Source of the DNA: Camellia lanceoleosa
Taxonomy: Eukaryota; Streptophyta; Magnoliopsida; Ericales; Theaceae
Assembly (NCBI GenBank): GCA_025200525.1
Contig: CM045768.1
Coordinates: forward strand, 45,789,022-45,853,021
Direction of reading: 5' to 3'
Length of the DNA: 64,000 nucleotides
The position numbers were made by a program, and so were the translations under genes. Position 1 is the first letter of the stretch, and the number at the start of each line of letters is the position of its first letter. The notes under the pieces were generated by a model. That model saw only the letters and a program-made list of their open reading frames with translations. It was not told the origin of the DNA and did not search any database. Shown piece by piece: positions 11,332 to 25,152 of the stretch.

Positions 11332-12198
11332 ATGACAAACGATTTGGATTTCGCCATTCAAACTTGTCAATTTAAAATATATTGGCGTGAAAGAAAAATT
11401 TTGGATCTTCAAGAAGAGATCCATTTTCTTGATGAAATAAACTTTCATCCATTACAATATTACTTGGTGGAAGAAAAAAGACACCATTTAATTGGAGAAA
11501 TTCATCAACTTGATATGGAAATTCGCCAATGGAATGATGAATTATCAACTCTCACTATCAAGTCTTTAACTGAGGCCTTAATGGCCGGAATTAATGAATT
11601 TTTTCAGAATTTTTCCATGGTTGAAAATAGTAAAAGCAAAGAGTTGATTTCATCAGTGGCTCGGGGGGTTCAAGAGTCCGTTTTTAAAGAGCCAAATTAT
11701 GAAATTAACATAACGAAAGAACATATTTTTGAGCCAAATTTGGCTAAGAATGATGTTTCATACATGACTCGGGGGGTCCAAAAACCAATTTTTAGAGAGT
11801 CGAGTCATGAAAATAACATTCTTATGGGGGATTTTCATAAGCCATTAATGGCTAACATGGAAAAACAACCCACTTTGCCAAAGAATTATGAAAATCAATT
11901 CGGCGAAAGTCATGTTTTTAAACCAAACATGGTCAAGAATAATGAACAAGCCACTGTTCATGAATTCAAAATTTTTGACATTTTTCAAAATGTAAAAAAG
12001 TATGAATTTTCATGGTCACACTATACCATGACTTTTGGTGTTCAAAATCCTTTTTGGATTTGTGGTTCACATCAAAATATAATTCTGATGATGTGGCTAA
12101 TAAAATTAACAAATTGTTCTTATGAGTTCGAAACACTAAGAACAAGGGATGACCATTTAAAATGCATGAACTTGGCTAGAAAAAGCCTGTGCATTTAA
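11332..12198 (+). CDS. ORF of unknown function in the non-autonomous LTR element (288 aa)
   Basis: I do not recognise this protein. It starts 38 bp after the left LTR, where gag normally lies, and is uninterrupted. Residues ~15-90 are rich in charged and hydrophobic heptad-like stretches (ERKILDLQEEIHFLDE, EIHQLDMEIRQ), suggesting a coiled coil. A central part repeats a loose ~40-residue module three times (ARGVQESVFKEP, TRGVQKPIFRES, TFGVQNPFW, each with Asn/Glu/His-rich spacers). No zinc knuckle, protease or RT motif is visible. A gag-like particle or RNA-packaging role is a guess from position only. Confidence 0.6.
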   Translation: MTNDLDFAIQTCQFKIYWRERKILDLQEEIHFLDEINFHPLQYYLVEEKRHHLIGEIHQLDMEIRQWNDELSTLTIKSLTEALMAGINEFFQNFSMVENSKSKELISSVARGVQESVFKEPNYEINITKEHIFEPNLAKNDVSYMTRGVQKPIFRESSHENNILMGDFHKPLMANMEKQPTLPKNYENQFGESHVFKPNMVKNNEQATVHEFKIFDIFQNVKKYEFSWSHYTMTFGVQNPFWICGSHQNIILMMWLIKLTNCSYEFETLRTRDDHLKCMNLARKSLCI

Positions 12199-13025
12199 AT
12201 AAATGGTTGAAAATGGCTTATCTTTTCAAATTGATGGCCATTGTTTGTATGTACACAATCAAAGCATCAAAGATACATTCAAGCATCAAGAGTTGTTTCA
12301 AGGTTGATTACTTCACCTTCAAGTCAGATAAAGTTTTGAAGATACATTCAAACATCAAGAGTTATTTCAAGGTTGATTACTTCACCTTCAAATTGTATAA
12401 AGCTTTGAAAACTTTCAAATGTGTACATCTCTTCAAATATATGTAAAATGACAATTAATTAGTTGTCGAATAATGCCTATTTTTGGCATGATAAGTTGGT
12501 TCAAGAACAGCTTTTTGGTGTCTTGAAGAATTAATAATTGGTTCGAAGCACAAAATTAATATTTTCATTAATTATGTACGAACCAGAACATACAAAATTT
12601 GAATAACCACAATGTTGGCCAAAAGTTGCTTCGAAGGCCCTTTTGCCATAATTTTGCAAGCTTCGAAGCATTCCATCTTGCATTAACAGCTTCGAAGAAA
12701 CAATAATGGTGGTTGTGAACCTTCGAAGCTTTGCCGAATATTTCCAAGGATGTAATTTGTCCTTTGTCGACACTTTCAACTTTCGAAAGATGATTTTGGT
12801 TCTTTGTACCACCTTCGAAGCTTGTTACTAGTCCATAATAGCTAGCATTCGAGGTATCTAGTCATAATTTCATACTCATTCGAAGCATTTCATTGGTGCT
12901 ATTACATCATTCGAAGCACTTTGTTGGTATTATTCGAAGCATTTTATTGCTTAGATTAATCATGTGCTTGGTTCGGCCCTTCAAAAATTCAGATAAACAT
13001 CATTTTTAAGGGCCGCGGGGGGTAA
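12199..13025 (+). other. 3' internal region with recurrent TTCGAAGC motif
   Basis: After the ORF, a ~65-bp phrase (AAGATACATTCAARCATCAA...) is duplicated at ~12270-12400. From ~12530 to 12960, TTCGAAGC or TTCGAA occurs about ten times, the same word that recurs in the LTR. The purine tract before the right LTR ends the region. Confidence 0.7.
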
Positions 13026-13724
13026 TGTTAGCACCATAAATCTGCAATTTTTATTATTTATATAATTGCAGGACACGTGGCATTCTCTTATTCATTTGGA
13101 AGTTAAAAGAAGTTATAAAGATGATGGAGAATATGAAGGACAAAGTGGATGAGTGGAAGGACACATGGCAAGACAAGAATGAAGATGGAAGAGTGGGTAG
13201 TTTTAGGTGGTTATTGGGTAGTTATTGCTGGAAGTTTTTTCCTACAAATATTTGCCTATAAATAGCCATTCATGGCTACATTGTAAAAAAAATCCAGAAC
13301 TCAAATCAAAGACAGTTGATTTCAATATTTCTTGTCATTTTCCTTATCTTAGGAGTAGTTTTCAATATTTCTTGTCATTTTCCTTATCTTAGGAGTAGTT
13401 TAACATAGATTTATATTTCGAAGCATTTATTTTCAGCACTTTCATTTCGAAGCATTTCATGCACTTCCTTTTCGAAGCATAGGAGTAGAGGTAAGTAATT
13501 ATTACTTTGATTGTTCACTCAATCGTCTTTCCCCGTCCCCCTTTCTTCTTTTAATTTTTCTTTTCGCTACACTTGGCAATTTTGAAGTCCTCTTCGTTGA
13601 GGCAAAAGAACCGTCAACGCAATCGCTTGATAATTGGCTTGAATTTAATCTGTAAGGATTTTTCAATCCTTGCTGGCACGCTCGCATTTATAATATTTTC
13701 CTTCGTAGGAAAAATAAGCCAACA
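13026..13724 (+). repeat. Right LTR of the non-autonomous element
   Basis: It is the same as the left LTR except for a 40-bp tandem duplication (TTCAATATTTCTTGTC... twice) and a few substitutions. It is followed directly by the GTATT target duplication. Confidence 0.92.
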
Positions 13725-13729
13725 GTATT

Positions 13730-14336
13730 AGAAAATTTATGAGACTAATTAGAATAACTGAACATTAGCTAAAATAAATTTGTATTTAAAAAATAATAAT
13801 AATAATCAGCTTGTTTGGTTCTAGTTTTCAAAAAATTTTACTTTTTTATTTTTCGTATTTTAATGTTTTCAATGAATTTTTAATATTTTAAGTAATTTTT
13901 AAAAAAAAAATTTAGATACACCTAACATAAATACACTTAAAAAGTATAATATTTGTGAAAAAAATATTTAAAAATACACTAAATATCAAAAAATACACAA
14001 AAAAAATACGAACATTCAGTATATTTTTCATATTTTTTGTGTATTTATTAATTTTTTAAAATAATTTTTTATAAATATTTTACTATTTAGATACATCTAA
14101 GTATGATACATCTTAAAAAAATAAAATAAAAATTATTTAAAATTTAAAAAATATCACTAAAAATAAAAAAACTCAATTTTTAAAAATTTTAATTCAAAAA
14201 GTTGAAACTATTGAATAATACCCGACCCATCAGCTTTGAAATTGCCGACCCGGTTGCGGAGAAAATCCGGAATCTGAGTTCTCTGGCATCCATGTAATCC
14301 CCCACGGCAACCGTTGCACGTGTCATCTTCTCCACG
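13730..14336. other. AT-rich intergenic DNA and BLOS1 upstream region
   Basis: 13730-14200 is very AT-rich with ATTTTT/AAAAAT runs and no gene. From ~14205 the composition shifts to mixed GC, giving a short leader before the BLOS1 start codon at 14337. I see no clear TATA box. Confidence 0.5.
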
Positions 14337-16467
14337 ATGGCGACACCAGAGTTGGGAGCATTGGACACTTCGCTGGTTCAATTCATCAGCGATCACCAAC
14401 ACAATTCTCTCAGACTCCGCGACCGGACTGGTTCATCTCTTTCACCACATATACACATTTCGATTTCATTCATATTCTCTCTAAGCTAGGGTTTCGTATT
14501 CGTGAAGTGACCTCCCTACTTGATGATTCTCTATGTCTGTGATTTTGTGAACAAACAGAGGGAGCGAAGAAAGATGCGATTAGAAGCGCGATCCGTGTTT
14601 CAGATCTGTTGGTGGATGCTGCCAACGGTGGCGTCCAAGAATCGTTCGTAAACGAGAAGCGGATCGAGCTCGAAACTCGCGCATTGGCTGCCACCGTCAT
14701 GAGATTCGTCAAGCAGACCGATCGGTGGCTTGCGGCTTCTCATGCCATCAACACTGCTATCAAGGTCCCTCCACCACTTTTTACCAATATCATCACCACC
14801 ACTTTTTACCAATTATATAACAAAGGTTTTGTTAGATTAAAACTGGAATTGGAGTTGGTTTCACCTAGAGAAAATTCTTGGATGATTAGAGCCATGTGCT
14901 TTTCAATCATAGATTGAAGAATGGTCATTACCATTTGCTTTGTTTTATGGCCACTTCTGCTAGTCTGTAATGCTTGAGGTAGTTTAACATTATGCTCCCT
15001 TTTATTCACTAGAATGATATGAAATAAAATGATCAGTCTATTATAATGTACATTCTAGCGTTTGATTCACTAAAAAAAATAGATAAAATATGTATTACAA
15101 ATAGAATCATCAATTCTTATTGCAACGGAATGACAATGTCCTTTTCATGAGGAGGCTAAGAGCTGATCATTCCATTCCAATCCATATTCATTCCGTGTAC
15201 CAAACACTACCAAGTGTGACTCGGTCTGTGCTTTTTGGTGGGCTTAGCGAAAGCCCTTGATATTGCTAGATTGGTCTCCATTAGAGACGGAACTATGTAG
15301 AGACCTACACCCATTATGAGAAATATAAGAAATATATGAATTATTTATTTATTTATTTATGAAGTTTAAAATATTTGTAGTCTTATGTGTAGTAAAAGTT
15401 ACTAGTAGCCAATTTATAATGTGCATCTATAAAGTGAAAGTGAAAGGGAAAGTTATGAATCATTGTAGTTTTGTTATGAACGATGTAGGGTAAATCTTAC
15501 AAATCATTTGTGATGCAAAATGTTACGAACTATTTTGGTGAAAGAAATTGCAATTTGTTATGGTTATGCTATATATATTGTGATGACGTATATACGATAT
15601 GCACCTTTTGAAGAATGCATACCATAATAACTCCCTAACATATTATGTTCTAAAATATATTTTTAATTATATTAGTATTCACTTTGTAAATAAAATTAAG
15701 TTAACAATTTTTGTCTCTCATTAGCCCAATCATTATTTCTCAATACTGCAATGTAAAGACTCTCATTAATTAGTAATGCTATCATGTCATATTGCTCTTA
15801 CATTAAATATTTAACAAAAATAATAGTGTATCCATTTTCAATTAATAGCATAAAAAATCACAATTGTTAATTGCATGAAAATCTATTACTTTAAATCTAA
15901 CCCCACTTATTTTCTTATAATTTTTTTGACCCCCCAATGATCGAAACCTGGATTCGTCCCTGGTCTCCACACTATACAATATTATTGGTTTTGGGCTAAG
16001 CCCACAAGGCTTTAAAACGCATGTAAGTTACTCAGCACATACGTCACTAGCCAATGTGAGATTGGGCACTGTGGTCCAACAGACTATTCCAACACTTTTG
16101 ATATGGAAATGAATTTTTGTTTTTCTTAGTACTTGTTTGACATGAGTGCACGGTAGGATTGAAATTATTGAGCTCATTTCCATTAGTTTTGTGGCTTTGA
16201 AGGCACTGCTATCATGAAAATACATCCTTGAAGGCAATGGTGAACACAATGGGCTTATTCCTTCATAATGCATGAAAATGAACATGATGTCTAAAATCCT
16301 AATTTGTAATGCATGAAAATCAGTATCAGTCTGGAATTGTTTGTTTGTAGCTATAAGAATCTTCATATATTGATGACTAGGTGTGTTATGAAGCTTGTGA
16401 TAAGGTCCTTATTCCTTACTTTTTATATGGGTGTGTGCATGAACCAGAACCTGGAAAGTTTTGTAAG

Positions 16468-16502
<35 letters not shown>

Positions 16503-16690
16503 TGATGTCCTCCTTGAGTAAAACAAATCAGTTAGCAGAGTTTTGAAAGGGATTTGTTCTTATAGATTACTGAAATTTGGTGTGGATTTTGCTTGCACAG
16601 GAAATTGGAGATTTTGAGAACTGGATGAGGACCATGGAATTCGATTGTAAAAGTGTTAGTGCTGCAATATACAACATTCACCAAGCATAA
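14337..16690 (+). CDS. BLOS1: BLOC-1 subunit 1 homologue (BLOS1/GCN5L1 family)
   Basis: This small cytosolic coiled-coil protein is a subunit of the BLOC-1 complex, which in Arabidopsis works in endosome-to-vacuole sorting with SNX1. Exons are 14337-14430, 14559-14764 and 16601-16690, with GT/AG introns. The phases add to exactly 130 codons including the stop (129 aa). Family landmarks are obvious: KKDAIR..IRVSDLLV, NGGVQESFVNEKRIELE, RALAATVMRFVKQTDRWL, SHAINTAIK, then in exon 3 EIGDFENWM, MEFDCKSV and the C-terminal NIHQ. The start is the first ATG in frame, and the N-terminus is shorter than the ~150-aa Arabidopsis protein as I recall it. There is no disruption. It is the one clearly intact host gene here. 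Intron 2 is 1.8 kb and contains repeat-derived DNA. Confidence 0.95.
14765..16600 (+). other. BLOS1 intron 2
   Basis: This 1.84-kb intron is flanked by AAG|GTCCCT and TTGCACAG|GAA. It contains a possible MITE (15056-15212), decayed repeat-like DNA between ~15230 and 16020 bounded by GGGCTTAGCGAAAGCCC and GGGCTAAGCCCACAAG, and a run of about 31 T at ~16471-16501. No separate gene is seen. Confidence 0.7.
15056..15212. mobile_element. Possible small MITE in BLOS1 intron 2
   Basis: AGCGTTTGATTCACT at the left and CGTGTACCAAACACT at the right form imperfect terminal inverted repeats around ~155 bp rich in ATTCCATTCC. This resembles plant MITEs, but no clean target duplication can be read. Confidence 0.35.
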
Positions 16691-19370
16691 TATTACAGGG
16701 ACAAAGTCTCAAAGCCATTCATTGTGTTTACGATCCTTAGAATTATGGTGATGAGCTCTGGGATGGGGATTGGAGCAGAGATTTAGACAGCTGCAGGACA
16801 GTTGGTTTTTTGTTTTGTTTTCGACTCTTTTCGAAAGTATTGCCCATTTTTTTTGTTTTGGGTAGTTCCTTGCTTCAACTTGTGGGGCTGCTGTTAGAAA
16901 TTTTAATAAAAATAAAATATTGATTATTTGTTTGGATGAATTACTTCCATTTATATTTTAATGTCATTGGCTAGAGCTTTATCACAAGCACCAAACATGA
17001 CGTGAATGGCAGGCACATCCAAACCTTGCACTTCTTTTGTTTGTCTTTTTCTTTCTTTCTTTCTTTCTTTAAGAAAGCTCTTAAACATTAGAACCATAAT
17101 TCAAAATTTTCCCAAGTAGAACCTCATCTCATAGCTAGTCAACGGTTTCTCCAGAACTAATAGTAATATATGTAATGTTCACAAAAGAGATGAAAATGTT
17201 CAAAGCAAAATAATTAGAAGTTGGTAGTCAGAGCAACTTAGCCAATTTAATTCATCAAAACATACTTTGATACCGATATAAAACAACTCTAGTTTTTAAA
17301 TTGTTATCTTCTTCAGAAAGATTTTGACTACTTAAATATATATATATATATATAAGAAAATCTTTTGTGCTCTGTTAATTTAAAGAGATTCCGTTAGAAA
17401 TGTGAAAATCATCATCATCGCGGTCATCATCATCTTTTATAAGATAAGAACCGACAATGGCGCATGGCGATGCAACACAATTGACCAAAAATGTCTTATA
17501 TTGTTTGATTAATTAGCATACATTGAATTAGTGATATTAGATGATAGTAGTTGGACAAATTAAAAGTTTAATATTGGGTTGCCAATGCACGTCTACTAAA
17601 TTAATATTATAAATCACCATTCAACTCCAATATTCAACGTTTTTATATGATGACTGTTTTGTATGCAAACGCTTGTTTTTTAGCAAAAATCTAATTGTCC
17701 TAGAAAAAATTGTCTTCTGAGTAATATGTTTGTATAACTATCTTCTAGATAATATGTTTGTATAATGGAAATTGAATTGGTGTAACATGAAATTCAAATA
17801 TGAATGAATCTGAGTTATAGATTCCGAGTAAAATTAGGAATAAATTTTTTGAATTTATAGTATTACTATACTTTTCGTGTTTCAACCAATATATGCATCA
17901 GTTTTGCTATATAGACAAAATTGAAATGTATGGACAAAATTCATTTTGAGTAATTCTTTTGGGTATACAGCAAAACTCTATGTGCAAATGTGTGTGCCTT
18001 GTATCTACATCGATGGCCAAGTTTGGCATATTTCAAATAATCCATCTTTTTATCTTTTTATCTTTTTTCCATCACATCACCTCTCTACTTTTTTGCACAT
18101 CTTTTCGTAAAAAGACAAAAATATACTTATTTAGGTCATCCCAAACAACATCTAAGTACTGCAAAATATCCTAGTGTCCTCTCGTTAGAAATCCAGATGA
18201 GCTGAGCCACTTTTGGGTGTTTGAGCTCAGTTTGGGTGTTTGAGCTCAATTTGCTAAGAAGTATTTGAGCTTTAAAAATTAAACTCGAGTTTAGCTTGTC
18301 AAGTATTTTAGAAATATGGGTGGGATGAATTTACTAATAGATGTCTGGTGGCATTCTAGTTTTCCTTTTCAAACTTGCTTCGAGTCAACTCAATTACATA
18401 AACAAGAGCTTAAGCTGAAAAAAAAAAAAAAAAAAAAAAACTCTAATTTAGATTTATATTAAGAGAAAAAAGAGAAAATCATAAGTAAAATATAAAAGGG
18501 ATCATTTCAAAAAAGTGGAGTGAGATTTTTTTTTTCCAACTAATGAAGGTACAATATTTATTTGCATAATTGAATGCATAAATCACTTATACCTTCATCA
18601 TTTTGTAATTATTTTTTCACTATCCGCTTTTTTGATATTCTCCCAACATAAAAGATGTTTATCTTTGATATATTATTAAAAATAAATATTAATTCATTTT
18701 CTTTGTGTTCCCAGGTCTTATCGAAACGAGTTTGAAAACAAGCTTAAAAATTGAACTCGAACTCATGTATTTAGTAAATGAGTTTTAAACAAGCCAACCT
18801 CAAGTTATTCAGCCCTAACCTCATCAAAGAAGCAACTCACTATCAATCGGTCTAGATAACATTTTTCAAAAACATTATACATATAAATTACTCTTTTCCT
18901 TGAAATTGCATCTTTGGTAGTCAACAACTGAGTGAATCTCAATTAGGGGAAAAATGAACTCAGGGTGATACTAAGTTGGTGGCTACCAAGCCAACATTAG
19001 TGTCAAATGTGAATAATTAAATTTGAATTGTGATGCTTTTGCAATCCTCTTTTCTTTATTGATGTAATTTGCGTTGTACTTTGTACTAGTTTATTCCATA
19101 TATAAAGTCTTTTTTTTGCCGATCAAAATATATATATATATATATATGAAAGGAAAGAATCAGTCTAGATCGAATTGATTTATTGACATATAGTATAGTT
19201 CTAGTTGAAACAGTTCCTAGTTGGGTCAGCACGACCTCAGTAGCTGTTATTTGTTAGAATTGGTCTTCTACTTAATTAAAATAATGAGCTTGTCAATATT
19301 ACAAAAAATTTTAATTAACATATTGAAATTTGATTGTAACAAGTTAATGAATAGTTTAACCTTAAATCTA
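16691..19370. other. Intergenic region between BLOS1 and peroxidase
   Basis: It begins with the BLOS1 3' UTR (a GAAATTTTAATAAAAATAAA stretch near 16900 is a plausible polyadenylation region). It then holds simple repeats: TTTC-rich near 17048-17070, AT runs near 17337 and 19128, and about 24 A near 18419. Positions 18190-18830 contain decayed repeat DNA with repeated TTGAGCTCA and ACTCGAACTC words. Positions ~19040-19125 look like the 3' tail of a truncated LINE (TTGATGTAAT...TGCCGATCAAAA). No gene is recognised. Confidence 0.5.
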
Positions 19371-19381
19371 CTATATAAATA
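19371..19381 (+). promoter_or_regulatory. TATA box of the peroxidase gene
   Basis: CTATATAAATA lies ~65 bp before the ATG at 19444, at the right distance for a short leader. Confidence 0.65.
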
Positions 19382-19443
19382 CGTAACCTCTGGAATCTCC
19401 ATAACAGTACAATTTCACACAAGTCCTCAAGCTTTTAGTAGCC

Positions 19444-22187
<2,744 letters not shown>

Positions 22188-23130
22188 GTCTGTTTGTTAG
22201 CAGATCAGTTCATGCCACATTCTTATCAACTTGCATTTGAATACGTTGTTTTTTGTTTTTTGTTTTATGCTATGGTAATAACATTGATGTGTGAGTTTGG
22301 GCTTGGGATTCTCTATCCCAACTCTATGTACCAATCTTTTTAGTGTTGTCATGTATTCATAATTTGGATTTAACAAAGTTTATTTATTTTTTTGAAGTAT
22401 TTAGACATATTCAAGTTCATGTTACATGCCCAAAAAAAATTTTAAAAATTCCTAAAATTTGAAGTGTGTGGATCAAATTTACTTTAAGAATGATTGAGAC
22501 CACACACCAAGTTTAATCTATTATATGGTACATAGCATTTGTTCAAGGTTTAATCATTATTAAAGTGGGAGTTGGTTTCAAATTTAAATTATGGTGATGC
22601 AACAATAATAAAAGGGGTGACAAAGAGTTGAAAATGATTGAAAGTTGTGAATTTTTATTAAATCAATTTTACCTTTGACCTTTAAAAATATTGACCAATT
22701 TTTTTAAAAATGTTGACCAATGTGATCCCTTTCAGCAATTTTTGGACAAAAACTGTCAAGTAGGAGGCAAAATGGTCTTGTCTCCTTACAAAGCTGTAAA
22801 CTAAGAGAGCAAAATAATCACTTTTTCGACAATATCTGTTAATTTTTTTACAACAGGGGTCATTCAAGGAACAGTTTGTGATCTAAAATGAAAATTATTG
22901 TGGCATATTCAAAATTAAGAAATTACAAGTAAGAAAGTCAGAAATCTATACCACTCCCAGAAGAACTTTGTGGGATTTTCTTATACGCTTCCTCTTCACC
23001 AAAGTCGCTAGTCCAATTCAAAAAGATTATTGAAGTATAGCAATAAAATGCATGATTATTTCACCTAATATTCATCCCCAGCCCTCCAAAGAGAAACACA
23101 AATTCTCTTTGAAATTGAAATTCAGTACAC
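22188..23130. other. Peroxidase 3' flank
   Basis: AT-rich DNA without a recognisable gene. It holds the peroxidase 3' UTR and runs up to the LINE target duplication at 23131. Confidence 0.5.
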
Positions 23131-23217
23131 AAAATAGGTTGCTCTGAAGGCGAACCAATTGGAAGCTTTGGAGAAATAAAGAGAGGAGGGTGGAGTCTGG
23201 TTCTGAGAAGAAGAAAG

Positions 23218-24461
23218 ATGAGTACTCAAGCTGGTCAATTCAGGGAGAACGAGTTGGTCACTCTTTTCGTAGATGAAGCCCCGGAGTCCATGACTCCCAA
23301 AGATCTGTTTAAGCTTTTTAGCAAGTTTGGGGTTGTTAAGGATGTCTTTATACCAATGAAAAGGAGGAAAACAACAAGAACAAGATTTGGTTTTGTGAGA
23401 TACGATTGTAAGGTGGCTGCAAAGGTGGCAATGCAAAAAGCTGATGGCTTATGGTGTGATAATAGGGCCTTGAAAGTGAAAATGGTAGAGTACAGTAAAT
23501 CTGATCGACATAGACAGATGTTAACTAATATAAGGGAGGTAGGTATGCCGCAGAAGAAGCAGTGGAATCCCATTCAACCTATGATGGGAAATAAAGGTAA
23601 GTCATACGCAGATGTCGTTCAAACAGGAGGCCAAATTGGCGGAAAAATAGAAAAACAAAAAGTCTCTGTTAGAGCTGTTGAGGCTGGTAATAGGTGGCTA
23701 TATGACAGCCTGCTGGTGAAACTCAAAGAATTTTTCTCTTTTCATGATTTTAAAAAGGAGATGCAGAAAAGAAATGTAATGGGTGTTGAAGTTCGACAAG
23801 GAGGAGGAAAGTTAGTAATTTTATCATTTAGATCCCAGCAACAGATGAAGGAAGAAAGAGCTCAAATGGGGAAGTGGATATATGAGTGGAGTGATCAAGT
23901 CTCTGAGTGGGACGAAAGTATTTGTATGGACCAAGAGAGATGTATCTGGATTACTTGTGTGGGTGTTCCTGTTAATCTTTGGAATCTAAAAACCTTCAGA
24001 GATATTGGTACTGTATGGGGTGAAGTAGTTCAATACCATGAGGATACGCTTGGGGGTAAGCACTTTCTGTTTGGCAAAGTCAGGATTATCACAAAGTTTA
24101 TGGAGCCCATCAATACGGTGATTAATCTAGTAGGAAATGTGAGGTCCTATCAAATACAAGTGTATGAAGAGCCATTAGTCAGTATCTACCAGTGCAATAG
24201 TAATTATAGTTGCCAGAAAAATGAAGTATTGGAATCTAATATGCAAGCTGAGGTCGATTATTCATCCAAAAACAGAGGACAAGTTGGTGTTGCACATACT
24301 GAGGCCGCTGATAATGGAGAAGAAGGTCGGGATGAAAATGAAGGTAACTGCAAAGGAGGACGACGATGAGGATGTGGAAAAAAGCAACGAGGTGTTAAGT
24401 ATTAGCAATCACACAGTGGAAGGGGTGGCAGATAGCATGCTTGAAGGCAATAATTATGTGT
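23218..24461 (+). pseudogene. LINE ORF1 protein, 5' part (RRM domain)
   Basis: This is an RNA-binding ORF1 protein of a plant L1-type LINE. Residues ~13-85 form an RRM: LVTLFVDEAP as RNP2 and RFGFVRYD as RNP1. A DUF4283-like region follows (ERCIWITCVGVPVNLWN...). The frame is open from 23218 to 24369, then stops. The acidic continuation (KEDDDEDVEKSNEVL) is in another frame, so an indel lies near 24350. The Copia insertion at 24468 cuts it, and the C-terminal part is at 49854-50604. Confidence 0.88.
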
Positions 24462-24467
24462 CATGTT

Positions 24468-25101
24468 TGTTGGGTATACCTCCTTATTGGAGTGTGGGAC
24501 TCAATTAGTTTTCGAAAAAAAATTTTAATTTGGCTTGGTTTAGTATAATATATTTTTATATATTATATTTGTGGAGACCCAATCCAATTTGGTTACAGTT
24601 AGGGTTTTGATAAAACAAACCCTAGAATTAACAATATAGAAATATATTGTTTATGTGAGCCGTTTTTGTCAAGGAGTAGCATATACTTGTCTTTGGTGAG
24701 ATAGTACTTTGGATGGTTTTTGTGAAGCAGCATCAAAATTGATTTGAGTGCATCTTTGTTTGGGTGTTTTGGTGGAGTTGATTTGGTTCGTTATTTTGGG
24801 TCTTCTTCAACTCTGATTCTGAAGATTTTGGTTCATCTATTTGGTGAAGTCTTTCCTCTTGTTTATTTGTGATTATTTAGAATTCACCTAAGGGTGGTTT
24901 TGTGAGACCATTAGTGTCTCGCTTGTAATCGTTTGGAACTTATTTGGTTGATAGTGGAATCAGATTTCAATCCCGTGGACGTACCTCACATTGAGGGAAC
25001 CACGTAAAAATTCTTGTGTTGCCTTTGATTTAATTTTTCTGTATTAGTTTTTATTCCCATTGATTGATTTACTTGTGGGGAATCATCGATTTTCCCTAAC
25101 A
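24468..25101 (+). repeat. Copia 5' LTR
   Basis: TGTTGGG...CCTAACA, 634 bp. A TATA-rich segment (ATATATTTTTATATATTATAT, ~24549-24569) is a plausible promoter. It is followed by AC and the primer-binding site. Confidence 0.93.
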
Positions 25102-25103
25102 AC

Positions 25104-25115
25104 TGGTATCAGAGC
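25104..25115 (+). promoter_or_regulatory. Copia primer-binding site
   Basis: TGGTATCAGAGC matches the complement of the initiator tRNA-Met 3' end, the usual primer of Copia elements. It starts two bases (AC) after the LTR. Confidence 0.92.
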
Positions 25116-25152
25116 TTACGGTTTATTTGGATTTATTTATTTGTGTAAATCA

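Larger units (their letters stand above)
10635..13724 (+). mobile_element. Young non-autonomous LTR retrotransposon, complete with TSD
   Basis: Two long direct repeats begin TGTTAGCACC and end GCCAACA: 10635-11293 (659 bp) and 13026-13724 (699 bp). They are flanked by the 5-bp duplication GTATT (10630-10634 and 13725-13729). The LTRs are almost identical apart from a 40-bp tandem duplication at ~13321-13400 in the right one, so insertion is recent. The 1.73-kb interior has one ORF without protease, RT or integrase, so replication would depend on enzymes supplied by another element. A purine tract (GGGCCGCGGGGGGTAA) precedes the right LTR. The sequence after the left LTR (TTTTTTGGCACGCCAGGTGG) should contain the primer-binding site, but I cannot name the tRNA. 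Confidence 0.93.

Noticed and set aside
10980..12960. TTCGAA repeats as heat-shock elements
   Set aside because: A heat-shock element needs nGAAn units at 2-bp alternating spacing. TTCGAA here lacks that spacing in most copies.
16471..16501. Poly-T run as a retroposon tail in BLOS1 intron 2
   Set aside because: No flanking target duplication or retroposed sequence could be identified, so it is treated as a simple repeat.
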